Assembly (NCBI GenBank): GCA_963966105.1
Contig: OZ014530.1
Location: forward strand, 348,367,053 to 348,431,052
Length of the DNA stretch: 64,000 nucleotides
Direction: 5' to 3'
Origin: Volucella zonaria
Lineage: Eukaryota > Arthropoda > Insecta > Diptera > Syrphidae
Part shown: piece by piece, positions 54,232 through 64,000 of the stretch
How the letters are laid out: each line of letters starts with the position of its first letter
How positions within the stretch are numbered: position 1 is the stretch's first letter
The notes under the pieces: generated by a model
What the model was told of the DNA's origin: nothing
Database searches by the model: none
Seen by the model: the letters and a program-made list of their open reading frames with translations, nothing else
Program-made: the position numbers and the translations under genes

Positions 54232-55447
54232 ATGACTGAACCCGCCGAAAGTCAAAGAAGAACTGCCGCTTATTAAATCCTATCGCTCGAACAGGTAAAA
54301 CTATTATATTAAGGTACAACAACAATTTAGCACAAGTCCCCGATACCTACAGATTGTGGATTGTCTTTAGAACTTGCCTATTTTGTCGTATGAATACGAA
54401 AGCCAGCTTACCACGTGCAGAGACACTTGCCGCATCGATAGATGAAAATACTCCGCTCTCATTAATTGGAATTCGGTTCGCAAAATTAAACGAAGCGTGG
54501 TCAGAGTTTGTAGCCCTTAATAAACAACTTTGCGACTTTTGTGAAGACCCTGATTTTGTTGTCAGAGTTTGGGGCATACGAAAATAATTTTTTCTTTACA
54601 CACTCCACCTTTACAGATGAAATACAAAAAATTAAGTCGCCTGATCCATATAATTCTCAAAATGCGCTGGTGGAAAAATTAGTTAATCAGCAAGCCTCGT
54701 TTCGACAAACCCTCAATTCGTCGACCTCCTCAACCTCAGCGTCAGTCAAAAATTGTTATCGCTCGGTTTTCCGGTGAAAACCAAACCACAAAGATTGGCC
54801 TGAATTTAAGGACCTTTTCACGGTATCGGTTGATTCCAACAAATCGCTTACCAGGTCACAAAAACTTCAATATTTGACATCGTTTTTTACGCGGAGATGC
54901 CGCCAATGTGGTCAAACATCTCACCGTTTCCGATAATATTTGCATGGAAGCTTGGGACAGGTTAGAGTCGCGCTTTGATAAAATTCATCTGACCATCCAA
55001 TCGTTTGTTCGGTCGTTTCTCGCGCTACATACGACTTCGATAAATGTTCAAATGCTTCGGAAGATAACCGACGGAGCTGATGAGATTCTTCGAGAACTCA
55101 ATGCGTTAAATATGAACAGTCACGATCGCGATGCGAAGCGGGGGAAACAAAACTTAATGCGAGCGATTTCGAACTTTTGCAAAAACAATAAAGCTCCACT
55201 TAAGGTCGGCATTGATTCATCGAAAAGCTTTTTTTATTAATGACAGTCTTACGACCAGCAATTACCAATTGCAGCGGCACTTTAAGACTAAAACAAAAAT
55301 CTCTCCTGTCGTCCGTGCACACGTACAATGGGCAAATTTAAATCCGCCCCGGAACCAGTCAAACTTCATTTGTTAGTCATAATATTGGAGAACTGAGGAA
55401 TGCTATCGGGACTGACGTCAACAATGTTATTCATTATGAAAATCGTT
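54232..55447 (+). pseudogene. BEL/Pao gag remnant (DUF1759-type)
   Basis: ATG at 54232 (MTEPAESQRRTAAY) then a stop; 54354-54587 reads ETLAASIDENTPLSLIGIRF and LNEAWSEFVALNKQLCDF; 54541-54777 continues EIQKIKSPDPYNSQNALVEK. 54908-55240 has VKHLTVSDNICMEAWDRLES and SFVRSFLALHTTSINVQMLR, the DUF1759 core following a decayed FSGENQTT-DWPEF block near 54765-54810. At least four frame changes. It is cut at 55447 by J copy 3; no continuation is recognisable after 59646. Not the same family as 11094-16173. Confidence 0.75.
55436..55447. repeat. Target-site duplication of J copy 3, left
   Basis: ATGAAAATCGTT, identical to 59634-59645; the base before each is also T. Confidence 0.9.
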
Positions 55448-55540
55448 CAGTCGTTCATAGACCTCGATAGAGGACGGATGTGTTTCGGCTTCTTTGCAAG
55501 TGAAATAAATTAAAAAAAGCAATTAAAAACTTTTTGACCG

Positions 55541-55883
55541 TAGGACACACCGCAAACTATCGGGGTTGTCCTAAGTTCGCTGACATTAAAAAATCAAAAC
55601 TGGCTCAGCAGCAGGAGGTTTAGGTCAAACGTTCACCTGTTAGGTTTCAAACACCAGCCGTCACGACATTCAAATTTCCTACGCCCAAATGGCGACAGAT
55701 AGGGGGGCTACGGTACAGCAAGCCCCAATGCCGAGAACAACGGAAGCTGCACCTAACATGCAGGCCATCTTGCTCGCAATCCAAGGGCAGATGGCTCAGC
55801 TGCAAAAGCAGGTGCAAGAACAGGCCAAGCGGCTAGACCAGATCTACGCGCTGCTGCTGGGCCTAACGCAACACATGTCGTAA
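55541..55883 (+). pseudogene. J copy 3 ORF1, C-terminal remnant
   Basis: Starts at GHTANYRGCPKFADIKKSKL (third knuckle) and continues with a stop (TAG at 55621), a shift near 55670, then GATVQQAPMPRTTEAAPNMQ and QMAQLQKQVQEQAKRLDQIY, a likely coiled coil. It ends TAA at 55881-55883 overlapping the ORF2 ATG. A short in-frame deletion relative to copy 2 lies at VQQAP. Confidence 0.85.
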
Positions 55884-58800
55884 TGGGTACGCACATGGTG
55901 GAGCAAACCGTGAAGGTCCTTGCGGTGAATGTTAATTCACTGATTAGGATCGAACGAAGGGCCGCGATGTTTAAATTGCTACAAGACCAAACTCCTGATG
56001 TGCTTTTCGCTAACGAAACCAAGCTAACCGATAAGGACAAACTGGAGTACAATAATTATATTGTTAGAAGAAGAAACCGGCCCGGATCCAAACGTGGAGG
56101 CGGTGTTGCGATCTTCATTAAACAAGGTATAAAATTTCACAGAGTGTACAAGGGAGTGTTGCGTAGGTTCCGGGTGTTGGAGGCAGTCGTCATTTACATC
56201 CCGCTCCGCAGTGGAAAGCGGCTGTACTTGGCCTCTGTCTATGCCCCTGAGGCTTCACAATCCACTTTATTCATTACAGAGCTCGACACGCTTTTTCGAC
56301 TCCTGAGGCTGGAATCGGGGGAGAATTATTTTATAATCGGCGGGGACTTCAACGCTAGACACAGAGATTGGGGAAATAATTTGCCAAATACTAGAGGGAA
56401 CCTACTACTCGATTGGTGGGGTCAGCACGATGTCATGTACAGACTCGGTCTTAAAGCGACGGATAACCCGTCGTTTCCAAGAGGCGAATCTTATTTGGAT
56501 CTACTGCTGTACGACGAACGTATACGACTGACAGGTACGAATTTACAAACGCTAAACTGTCTGCGCACATTCGTGTATGACAGTGACCATTGCGGTTTTA
56601 GCACCGAAATTACAGTTCCCAACGAAATGGCGGAATTGGAGGAGTTTGTCCAAAGATATTCTTACAACTACGGTAACACTAGATGGACACGCTTCTCCGC
56701 AACCTTGACAAGAGCACTCGCTTCGAACACGCTCCACCGTCCACCGTCCAATAGGAATTTGTCAAACGAGGAGTTCGACAATTACCTAAAACAAATGGAC
56801 GAGACAATTAAACAAACTATGAACGATACAATACCGCGCTATCGACATACGACTACAGAAGACCTGTTCCGCAATCCTACTATTGACGCACTGCACCGAC
56901 AGAAAAGTAGACTTCTGACAAGACTCAAAAACTTGTACAGACAGTTAACTGACAGACAAGACCCGGAGATTAGGACACTGAAGGCATCGATTAAAAATAT
57001 TCAAACGTTAATAAAAGAGAATTACAGAATTTCTGTAAGTTCGTATTGGAACAACAGGGTTCGGGCTGTAAACACCAGCAACCCGAATATGTTCCCGCAA
57101 ATAAATAAACTATTTCGGCGAAAAAATCAAAACGACCTTCAGTGTCTTAAAATAGCCCGGACAACAGACAACGAACGGTTACTGACAATAGCAGGTATCG
57201 ATCCAAATGAGACCGCTGATGATGATGACTTCTTTGTGATCGAGGATCCACAGGAGAAGGTTGAGACCATAGGAGTGACTTTCCAGGAAATATACAAGGC
57301 CACTGATACCATTGGCCCTAATTATGACCTGGACAGTCGCGTCTTCGTGCACGACTTCTACATTCGAAATGAAGTAGAGAACTGGCGATCCGAGGGCTCT
57401 GGTTTCACCCGGTTCAGCGAAGTCAATATGGCAAATAATGTTATTGCCAAAGAGGGTGACCTACCCCCGTTCATTTCGAAGGAAGAGCTCCATGAGATCT
57501 TCGACACAATCAGGGCTAAGAAATCAGTGGGGACCGATGGTATTCCGAACATCGTGCTTCGACATCTTCCTCTAGAAGCGGTGGACATTTACACCGCCCT
57601 GTTTAATAATGCAATGAATAATGCACATTATCCAGCACATTGGAAAACGGCGGTGGTGCAACCTATCCCTAAAAAGGGAAAGTCTCCTTCCGAATATCAG
57701 TAAGGTATTTGAAAAAGTAATCAATAGAGCTCTGTCTAGGTGGGTTGAGGACAAACATATAGTTCCGGATAATCAGTTCGGTTTTAAGGCGGGACATGAT
57801 ATCTCACATGCCGCGTCTAAACTGGTGTCCGATACCCAAAGGAATAAAGGCAAAAACCAATGTACTGGTGCCTGCCTTGTTGACTTGGAGAAGGCCTTCG
57901 ACTCCGTATGGTTAGAGGGTCTTTTCTATAAGCTGACTAGGCTGGGGATCAGTAAACCACTCTTGTACATTCTTTATAATATGCTAACCAACAGACAGTT
58001 CATCGTGAAAAATGGCGATGTGACTTCTGTTGGAATATTTCAAATTAAAAATGGTCTTCAGCAAGGCGCGGTCAATTCGCCGATCCTATTCTACATTTAC
58101 ACAAGTGATCTGATAGGTTCACTTCCCCATACTCTTGCGTACGCAGACGATTTGATAGCGTACAGAACAGGTCCAAAAATCGAGGTCATTAATACTCTCT
58201 TGCAGCGTGACTTCGATAAGATAAGACGATTTTGCGATGACTGGAAGTTGAAAATCAACTTTCAGAAGTCGGAAACCATTCTCTTTAGGACGCCGTTGTC
58301 TAGAGCCTCTAGGGTCACAGAAAAAATTGGCGAAAGTTCTCGATCATTGGACAACACGGACAGCCACTTGCCTGTCGAAATGTACTCGTAGTCAGATACC
58401 TTGGGATCTGGCTAGATCGGTTTCTATATTTTGATAAAAATGTAGATGCTGCTCTGGCCAGAGCTGAAGGTGCTTTTGCCCTTACAAAGAGACTGTTTTA
58501 TAGCAGCCAACTCGATGAGAGGGTAAAGGTAATCTGCTATATGGCCCTTGTCAGGCCCATGCTGGTATTCGGGTGCCCCGTGTGGTTCAATGTACGAGCA
58601 AGCTTAATGGAAAAGATTCGGGTGTTTGAGAGGGTTTGCCTTCGCTTGTACAGAACACCAGAGTCGGAGTACAAAAATTTTTATCGTAATGAGGTCCTTT
58701 ACAACAGGGCGAGTCTAATACGAGTGGACAACTTCGTAATTAAGCTGACTCGAAGGCACATTGCAAGAGCAATGGCCTCGACGATTAACCTGATATCTGG

Positions 58801-59131
58801 GGCTTACTACCCCAATTACCTTTACCACGAGAGTGTGCGCTCTGACGGCTTCATTCCACCGGAAGCATTCCTCTACCTAGATCAGATAGGGTTGATCCAG
58901 GATAGATCAGCGGTTCCGTTAATCTACCATGTCGCTCGGACAGCTGGGGACAGGCGACTCAACTACAACAGAGACTTCGCACACGGCTGTGTGGATCTTC
59001 TCAGGTTCAGTAGGGCGGTGGGGAATCGCGATAAGAGGGATGTCGTTCGGCAGCACCAGCAGTTCTGGTGGTTGAATGATGGAGAACAGGTTTCGTCGCC
59101 GTTTCCGTCAATTACGGACCAGCCTCACTAA
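55883..59131 (+). pseudogene. J copy 3 ORF2: endonuclease and reverse transcriptase
   Basis: The best ORF2 of the family: 55883-57703 open (606 codons) with VNVNSLIRIERRAAMFKLLQ, FANETKL (catalytic Glu), NYFIIGGDFNARHRDWGNN and YDSDHCGFSTEI, the linker, and RT start KKSVGTDGIPNIVLRHLPLE. A 34-nt deletion after PKKGK near 57681 shifts the frame; 57690-58391 has ACLVDLEKAFDSVWLEG (palm Asp), NGLQQGAVNSPILFYIYTSD and AYADDLIAYRTGP (YADD). A further shift near 58370; 58541-59131 carries the C-terminus to SSPFPSITDQPH-stop. All RT catalytic motifs remain. No RNase H. Confidence 0.92.
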
Positions 59132-59633
59132 TAAGGCAGAGCTGACCAATCTATTTGCTCTGTGAATAGCGATGGCCAGCTTGCATAGGTTTAGGTTAGC
59201 ATTTAAGAAATATATATATATATATTAGTATATACATAGGTATATACTAGTATGTGTATGTCATTGTGTATAATGTCTATATGTATGTATGTGCGTATTG
59301 TGTACATAGGTTAGGTAGACTAAGGTTATTTTAAGTTAGATATTAAGTTTTTATAAAGAATAAAAAATAATGTCGATATGCTAAGTTTTTTGTTAAATTC
59401 TTTTCTTAGCCTTAAGCATAGAAAATAAGTATTAATAAATAAAATGTAAACAAAGTCGAAAGACATATACTGGTATATAAGAGTTTAGAGTAGCTTAGAG
59501 TGCCTGTGTGGGGCCAGTAAGTTAGTGTAAGATTGTTAAGTAATTTTAAGCTAGCATTTAAGCATTTTTTATTAGTATGTAAGAGTTAATGATTAAGATA
59601 ATAAAATGCATTTAAAACTAACTAAACTAAACT
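59132..59633 (+). other. J copy 3 3' UTR with AT microsatellite
   Basis: Includes an AT run at 59209-59226 and several TATGTATG-like motifs. AATAAA occurs near 59360, 59436 and 59601. Ends in ACTAACTAAACTAAACT, the tail type also seen at 24980-24998. Confidence 0.8.
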
Positions 59634-59645
59634 ATGAAAATCGTT
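59634..59645. repeat. Target-site duplication of J copy 3, right
   Basis: Identical to 55436-55447. Confidence 0.9.
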
Positions 59646-59859
59646 ATTAATTATTTTTGTATGCATAAATTTTCTTTTATTTTGGTTTCATACATTCTTA
59701 ACTTTTTCTTCTTTTCGCACCAAGAGTCTTCACTTAACTTGTTTCTTTTAACTTCATTTATTAATGTTAAAGTTATCTCAGTTCACATTGATTTTTTCTG
59801 TTCTTTGTCGCTTGTATATAAAATTAAGGCTGAAAAATTGTCTGCGTTCGTTGTGTGTT

Positions 59860-61542
59860 GTAAGTATGGCCATGACCAGCAACAATGACACTAGTTCTGG
59901 CATCATAAATGAAGAAAATTATTTCTTGTTAAACACTCTTTGCAAAAGTCGAAATGGTCTTCATATCTGTCATATTAATGCACAAAGTCTTGTTAATAAA
60001 TTTGATGAGTTTAAAATGAAATTTGAGAACAGTTTAATTGACATTGTTTCGCGTTTGAGACTTGGTTTCACCCCAATTTAACAAGTAGCCTATTTTCCCT
60101 AAGAGGATTTAAAAAGCCTTACTGAGCTGATCGAACTCACTCCACTGGAGGAGGTGTTGCTATATACGAATATGTGAGAAAATACATTAGCTCTAGCCTT
60201 ATCAAATGCTCTGACGGCACTCAGTCTTGTGACTATTATTTCATCGATATCCTCAATGGCGAAAATAAATGCATTATCGGAACATTCTATATGTCACCGC
60301 ACATTGCAAACTCACGAGTTATATCCCCAATTGTTGTATAAATATGTCACTTAGCACCTAAATTCATTCTTTGTAGTGATTTAAATATAAATCTTCTCCA
60401 CTCTTCATCTAGTAGCTTGAGAACTTCTATGAACTCTCTTGGCCTTTCTTTTGTAAACGCTACTGAACCAACGCACTTTAAACAAATTGCATGCCGTCTC
60501 TGTTAGATGTATTTCTTATAAGTCATGTGAGGCTTGTTAAATGTTCTAGCCAATTATCAGTCCCCGTTTTTTTCGCATCATAATCTCGTCTTTGTAACCT
60601 TTGACTTACACTTTCCTAAATACGTGTCTCAGTCCATCCAGTATCGTGATTTTCCAATTAAGACCCGTGTTATAAAGCCGCACAGCTGCCCTTGGCTTTC
60701 GTATGATATTCTTAGGCCAATCAAAAAGAGAGATGTGTCATATCGCCGTTGGAAATGTTTCGACTGTGACGAAATGCTTAGATGTTTTAAATTTAATCGT
60801 AACATTGTAACTAACCTTATTAAATCCGTTAAGCTGAGCTACTATAATAATAGATTTAATTCCAATCATTCGTCAAAATTTCTGTGGAGTGAAATTCGGA
60901 ATATTGGTGTGAATAAGCAACACTCCATAGTCTCGGATGACAATATTGATTTAGAAGAGTTGAATCGAAAGTCCTATGCCCTAAGCGCACCGCCTGACAC
61001 TAACCTAACGTCATCACAGGATGATAGAGAAAATGAATTTTCCTTGACTGCAGTTAACATACATAATGTGCGAAAAGCAATCCTCTCTATCAAAAGCAGG
61101 TCCGTCGGACTAGGTAATATTCATCCTGACTGCATAAAAATTCTCCTTCCTCTTATACTTCCTTACATCACCCATATTTTTAACACCATTATTATGACAT
61201 CTACCTACTCGTTATCCTGGAAAAATTCTAAAATCATACCGATTCCTAAAAAAGGTACAAACTCCAAAGCTTTTGAATCGATCGTAAGCCACCAAATAAA
61301 AGAGTTTATTAAAGCAAACAGCTTCTTAATCCTCTGCAGTCAGGGTTCCGGTGCGGACATAGTTGTGCATGAGCTTTACTTAAAGTTTCTGACGATGTAA
61401 GACGAATAATAGACGCTGATTATACAACTGTGATAACCCTACTTGACTTTTCTAAAGCATTTGACTGTGTAAATCCGAATATTCTCTGTGATAAACTTAC
61501 AACATATTTTAACTTCTCTGACACATCTAACAAATTAATTTA
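59860..61542 (+). pseudogene. CR1/Jockey-superfamily LINE G, endonuclease and RT
   Basis: From about 59866: MAMTSNNDTSSGIINEENYF and GLHICHINAQSLVNKFDEFK (endonuclease Asn), then decayed frames with HSTGGGVAIYE. 60534-61400 is a 288-codon frame from the linker (NRNIVTNLIKSVKLSYYNNR; SSKFLWSEIRNIGV) into RT: VRKAILSIKSRSVGLGNIHP, SWKNSKIIPIPKKGTNSKAF. 61430-61542 has LDFSKAFDCVNPNILCDKLT (palm Asp). It is cut at TA 61541-61542 by mariner B and resumes at 63945. The FADD block would lie beyond the window. Confidence 0.75.
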
Positions 61543-61702
61543 TTGGGTCTATAATTTAATTGCTGTGCGGTTTGCTAAGAGATGGCGTAACTTGTATTAT
61601 TCCATTGGAACATGCGTTGGAAAGCTACTGTCATTGTACGTCATTTCAGTATATGTCATTCATTTGAAGCGTAAACAACAATAATTTTTTTTTCACTCAA
61701 AT

Positions 61703-62639
61703 ATGTCGAACTTTGTGCCTGAAAAAGTGTTTTTGCGGGGAGTTCTTCTTCACGAAGAAAACTGCTGCCGAAAGTCATCGTATTTTGGTGGAAGTTTATG
61801 GTGAACATGCGCTAGCTGAGCGAACGTGCCAAAAGTGCTTTGCACGATTTAAAAGTGGTGATTTTGGCTTGGAAGACGATGAACGTCCTGGGCAGCCAAA
61901 AAAGTTTGAAAATGAAGAACTGGAAGCATTACTCTATGAAGATTGTTGCCAAACACAAGAAGAGCTCGCAGAATCTTTGGGTGTCACTCAAGCAGCCATT
62001 TCAAAACGTTTAAAAGCAGCTGGATATATTCAAAAACAAGGAAATTGGGTTCCACATGAACTCAAGCCGAGAGACGTCGAAAGGCGGTTTTGCGTCCTCC
62101 GAAATGCTGCTGGAACGCCACAAAAGGAAGTCATTTTTGCATCGGATGGTTACTGGTGATGAAAAATGGATCCATTACGACAACCTCAAGTGCAAAAAAT
62201 CATATGTGAGACCCGGCCAACCAGCCAAATCAAGGGCAAAGCTGAATATCCATGGCGCGAAGGTAATGCTCTGTATTTGGTGGGATCAGTGGACGAAAAA
62301 CGCCGGGAATATGCGACCAGACACGAGGCAATAATTTTCCATCATGACAACGCTCGGCCCCACGTTGCTGTTCCGGTTAAGAACTATTTGGAAAACAGTG
62401 GAAGGGAAGTTTTACCCCACCCGCCTTCTAGCCCAGACCTTGCCCCTTCTGACTACCATTTGTTCCGGTCGATGCAGAACGCCCTCACTGAAATCCGGTT
62501 CACATCAGAGCAGAATATCAAAAATTGGCTTGATTCATTCTCGGCTGCCAAGCCGGCGCAGTTCTTTTGGGATGGGATCCACAAATTGCCAGAAAGATGG
62601 GAAAAAGTCATAGCTTCAGATGCGAAATACTTTGAATAA
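61703..62639 (+). pseudogene. mariner B transposase, broken
   Basis: ATG at 61703 (MSNFVPEKVFLRGVLLH) then an 11-nt deletion relative to mariner A shifts the frame. 61750-62159 holds the HTH region (ERTCQKCFARFKSGDFGLED; Cys for Trp compared with A) and HELKPRD. A shift near 62130 precedes VTGDEKWIHYDN (first Asp). About 100 nt present in A (WWDQMG to LKRA) are missing at 62287, but EAIIFHHDNARPHVAV (second Asp) and PSSPDLAPSDYHLFRSMQNA (third Asp) are kept to the stop at 62637. Inactive. Confidence 0.88.
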
Positions 62640-62644
62640 TACTA

Positions 62645-63892
62645 TTGGGTCTACAAGTAAGTTTCCAGCGTTTGTCAGAGATGGCGCCACCAGTGGATCC
62701 CGGACAGAAATGTCAGACCCCATGTGTTTTATTTGTAGGTTTTGTATCTGTCAACAACTTTGCAGCGTTATATTTGAGCAGTTCTATCGGTGTCGTACAT
62801 TTTATCGAGCAAAATCATGGCAAGTTTCCAGACAAATAAACGTCATTTGCGGGAAGCGCTGCTTTTATTCTTTAATATGAAGAAAAGTGCGGCTGAGGCC
62901 TATCGTTTGCTTTCGGAAACTTATGGGGCGGAATGTATGGGTGAATCGACGTGACGCGAGTGGTTCAAACGGTTCAAAAGTGCTGATTTTGGAGTTGAAG
63001 ACAAAGATCGCCCCGGAAAGCCGAAAAGTTTTGAAGACGAGGAATTGGACGCTTTACTGGATGAAGATCCGTTTCAGAATCAAGAAGAACTTGCTGCATC
63101 ATTGGGCGTCACGCAACAAGCCGTTTCCCTGCGCCTAAAAGCACTGGGATTCATTCAAAAGGTTGGAAACTGGGTGCCGTACGAATTGAAGCCAAGAGAC
63201 GTCGAACTGCAGCGGTATAAAAATAAATCATTTTTGTATCGTATTGTCACTGGTGATGAGAAATGGATTTATTATGATAATTCTAAACGCAGAAAATCGT
63301 ATACAAAACCCGGCGAGCCCGCCCAATCGACGCCGAAACGAAATATTCACGTGAATAAGGTCATGCTCTGCATATGGTGGGATCAAAAGGGTGTCGTATA
63401 CTACGAACTGCATCCGACTGGTGAAACCATCAAAGGACCATTATATCGAACCCAACTAATTCGTTTGAAGCGGGCATTAAAAGAAAAACGGCCAGAATAT
63501 GAGACCAGGCATGAGTCCGTCATTTTTCATCACGACAACGCTCGGTCACATGTTGCGGTTTCGGTGAAAAACTATTTGGAAGATAGTGGATGGGAAATTC
63601 TGTTTCACCCACCTTACAGTCCAGACTTGGCACCATCTGACTAACACTTGTTTCGTTCGATGCAGAACGCTCTTACGGGAATACGCTTCAGCTCAGTAGA
63701 GGAAAACAAAAATTGGCTCGATACGTTTTTGGGCTCGAAAGACGAGAAATATTTTTGGTCCGGAATTCATAGATGGGGGAAAGTTGTAGCTTCCGATGGA
63801 CGATACTTTGAATAAAGCATTGTAATTATGTTTTCATAATAAAACTTAAAATTTTGGAAAAAAAAACGCTGGAAACTTACTTGTAGACCCAA
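62645..63892 (+). mobile_element. Inner mariner (I), 1,248 bp, perfect 26-bp inverted repeats
   Basis: 62645-62670 (TTGGGTCTACAAGTAAGTTT...) and 63867-63892 are exact inverted copies; TA at 62643-62644 and 63893-63894. Inserted just after the stop codon of the mariner B transposase. Related to, but distinct from, mariners A and B. Confidence 0.95.
62817..63815 (+). pseudogene. Inner mariner transposase, two stops and small deletions
   Basis: ATG at 62817 (MASFQTNKRHLREALLLFFN). HTH region with FKRFKSADFGVEDKDRPGKP, LAASLGVTQQAVSLRLKALG, WVPYELKPRDVE. In-frame TGA at about 62952 (GEST-stop-REWF) and TAA at 63642 directly after the third catalytic Asp (PDLAPSD-stop-HLF). About ten codons are missing after RDVE. 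First Asp VTGDEKWIYYDN, second SVIFHHDNARSHVAV. The frame is otherwise kept to GRYFE-stop at about 63815. Two point changes and short deletions only, so a relatively young copy. Confidence 0.9.
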
Positions 63893-63944
63893 TATTGTAC
63901 ATGTTTTTCTTAAATAAACGTTCAAATTTTTAAAATACCCAATA

Positions 63945-64000
63945 TTTATATATGACTAATCGCTTGCAAGCTGTTTCATGTAATAGTAAACTATCTTCGT
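63945..64000 (+). pseudogene. LINE G RT, continuation to window end
   Basis: Reads IYD-LTNRLQAVSCNSKLSS after the right TA of mariner B, the RT block following the palm motif, with one stop-like break. Runs off the window. Confidence 0.6.

Larger units (their letters stand above)
55448..59633 (+). mobile_element. Family J LINE copy 3, with both ends and target duplications
   Basis: 5' end CAGTCGTTCATAGACC at 55448; 3' end TTTAAAACTAACTAAACTAA at 59633 area; flanked by a 12-nt duplication. It defines the family termini. The 5' UTR (55448-55536) is joined directly to late ORF1 (from about 55541), so about 1.3 kb present in copy 2 is missing. The 3' UTR is about 500 bp with A/T microsatellite. 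Confidence 0.95.
61543..63942 (+). mobile_element. mariner B, split by an inner mariner
   Basis: Begins TTGGGTCTATAATTTAATTG after TA 61541-61542; ends TACCCAA at 63942 before TA 63943-63944. The right repeat is shortened compared with mariner A. The flanking LINE reads NKLI before and IYD-LTNRLQAVSCNSKLSS after. Net length without the inner element is about 1.15 kb. Same family as mariner A. Confidence 0.9.

Noticed and set aside
59132..59633. Host gene downstream of J copy 3
   Set aside because: Lies inside the target duplications, so it is the LINE 3' UTR.
1..64000. CRISPR array, bacterial operon, riboswitch, phage or origin
   Set aside because: No spaced short direct repeats, no ribosome-binding-site-led gene runs; content is eukaryotic transposons throughout.

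Overview
The window is intergenic, repeat-dense eukaryotic DNA, almost certainly from a dipteran insect. I see no bacterial operon logic, no tRNA or rRNA gene I trust, and no intact host gene. What can be read is a graveyard of transposable elements of kinds typical of flies: BEL/Pao and Gypsy LTR retrotransposons, Jockey-, LOA-, R1-, RTE- and CR1-like LINEs, several mariner and other Tc1/mariner-superfamily DNA transposons, a piggyBac-like element and a Transib element. Nearly every coding region carries stops or frameshifts. The exception is a 339-codon mariner ORF, which lacks its first catalytic Asp. A tephritid-like fly is a guess from the mix of families, not something the sequence proves.

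Layout. 1-9140: decayed BEL/Pao gag-protease, LINE pieces, then an LOA-type LINE (ORF1 from 4204) that holds a Pro/Gln-rich, possibly host-derived, sequence (5530-7260) and a reverse-strand Tc1/mariner-like element (7729-8982). 9140-11093: no gene seen. 11094-16173: a reverse-strand BEL/Pao element with one full LTR and a 20-nt stub of the other. 16190-25855: an old reverse-strand LINE split by two stacked copies of a Jockey-like LINE (called family J here). 25858-30450: a reverse-strand R1-clade LINE. 30450-33150: the most element-poor stretch. 33200-38511: RTE-like and CR1-like LINE fragments, the latter split by mariner A. 38882-41920: a deleted Tc1/mariner-like element holding a piggyBac-like element with TTAA flanks. 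41930-43412: reverse-strand J copy. 43413-54065: the deepest nest, in which a LINE holds mariner C, which holds a Gypsy-type LTR element, which holds both mariner D (in pol) and Transib (in gag). 54232-59645: BEL/Pao gag split by J copy 3, which has exact 12-nt target-site duplications. 59860-64000: a LINE split by mariner B, itself split by an inner mariner with perfect 26-bp terminal inverted repeats.

For function, the window is best read as stratigraphy: each junction orders the insertions in time. The most informative items are (i) the Transib element, whose left end has a recombination-signal-like layout (CACTATG, 23-nt spacer, A-rich nonamer) and whose transposase has RAG1-like core motifs; (ii) J copies 1 and 2, whose flanks and an abrupt identity change imply recombination that fused their halves; (iii) a conserved TAATG stop-start overlap between ORF1 and ORF2 in all three J copies that retain the junction. 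All function calls rest on motif recognition by eye; no database search was run.
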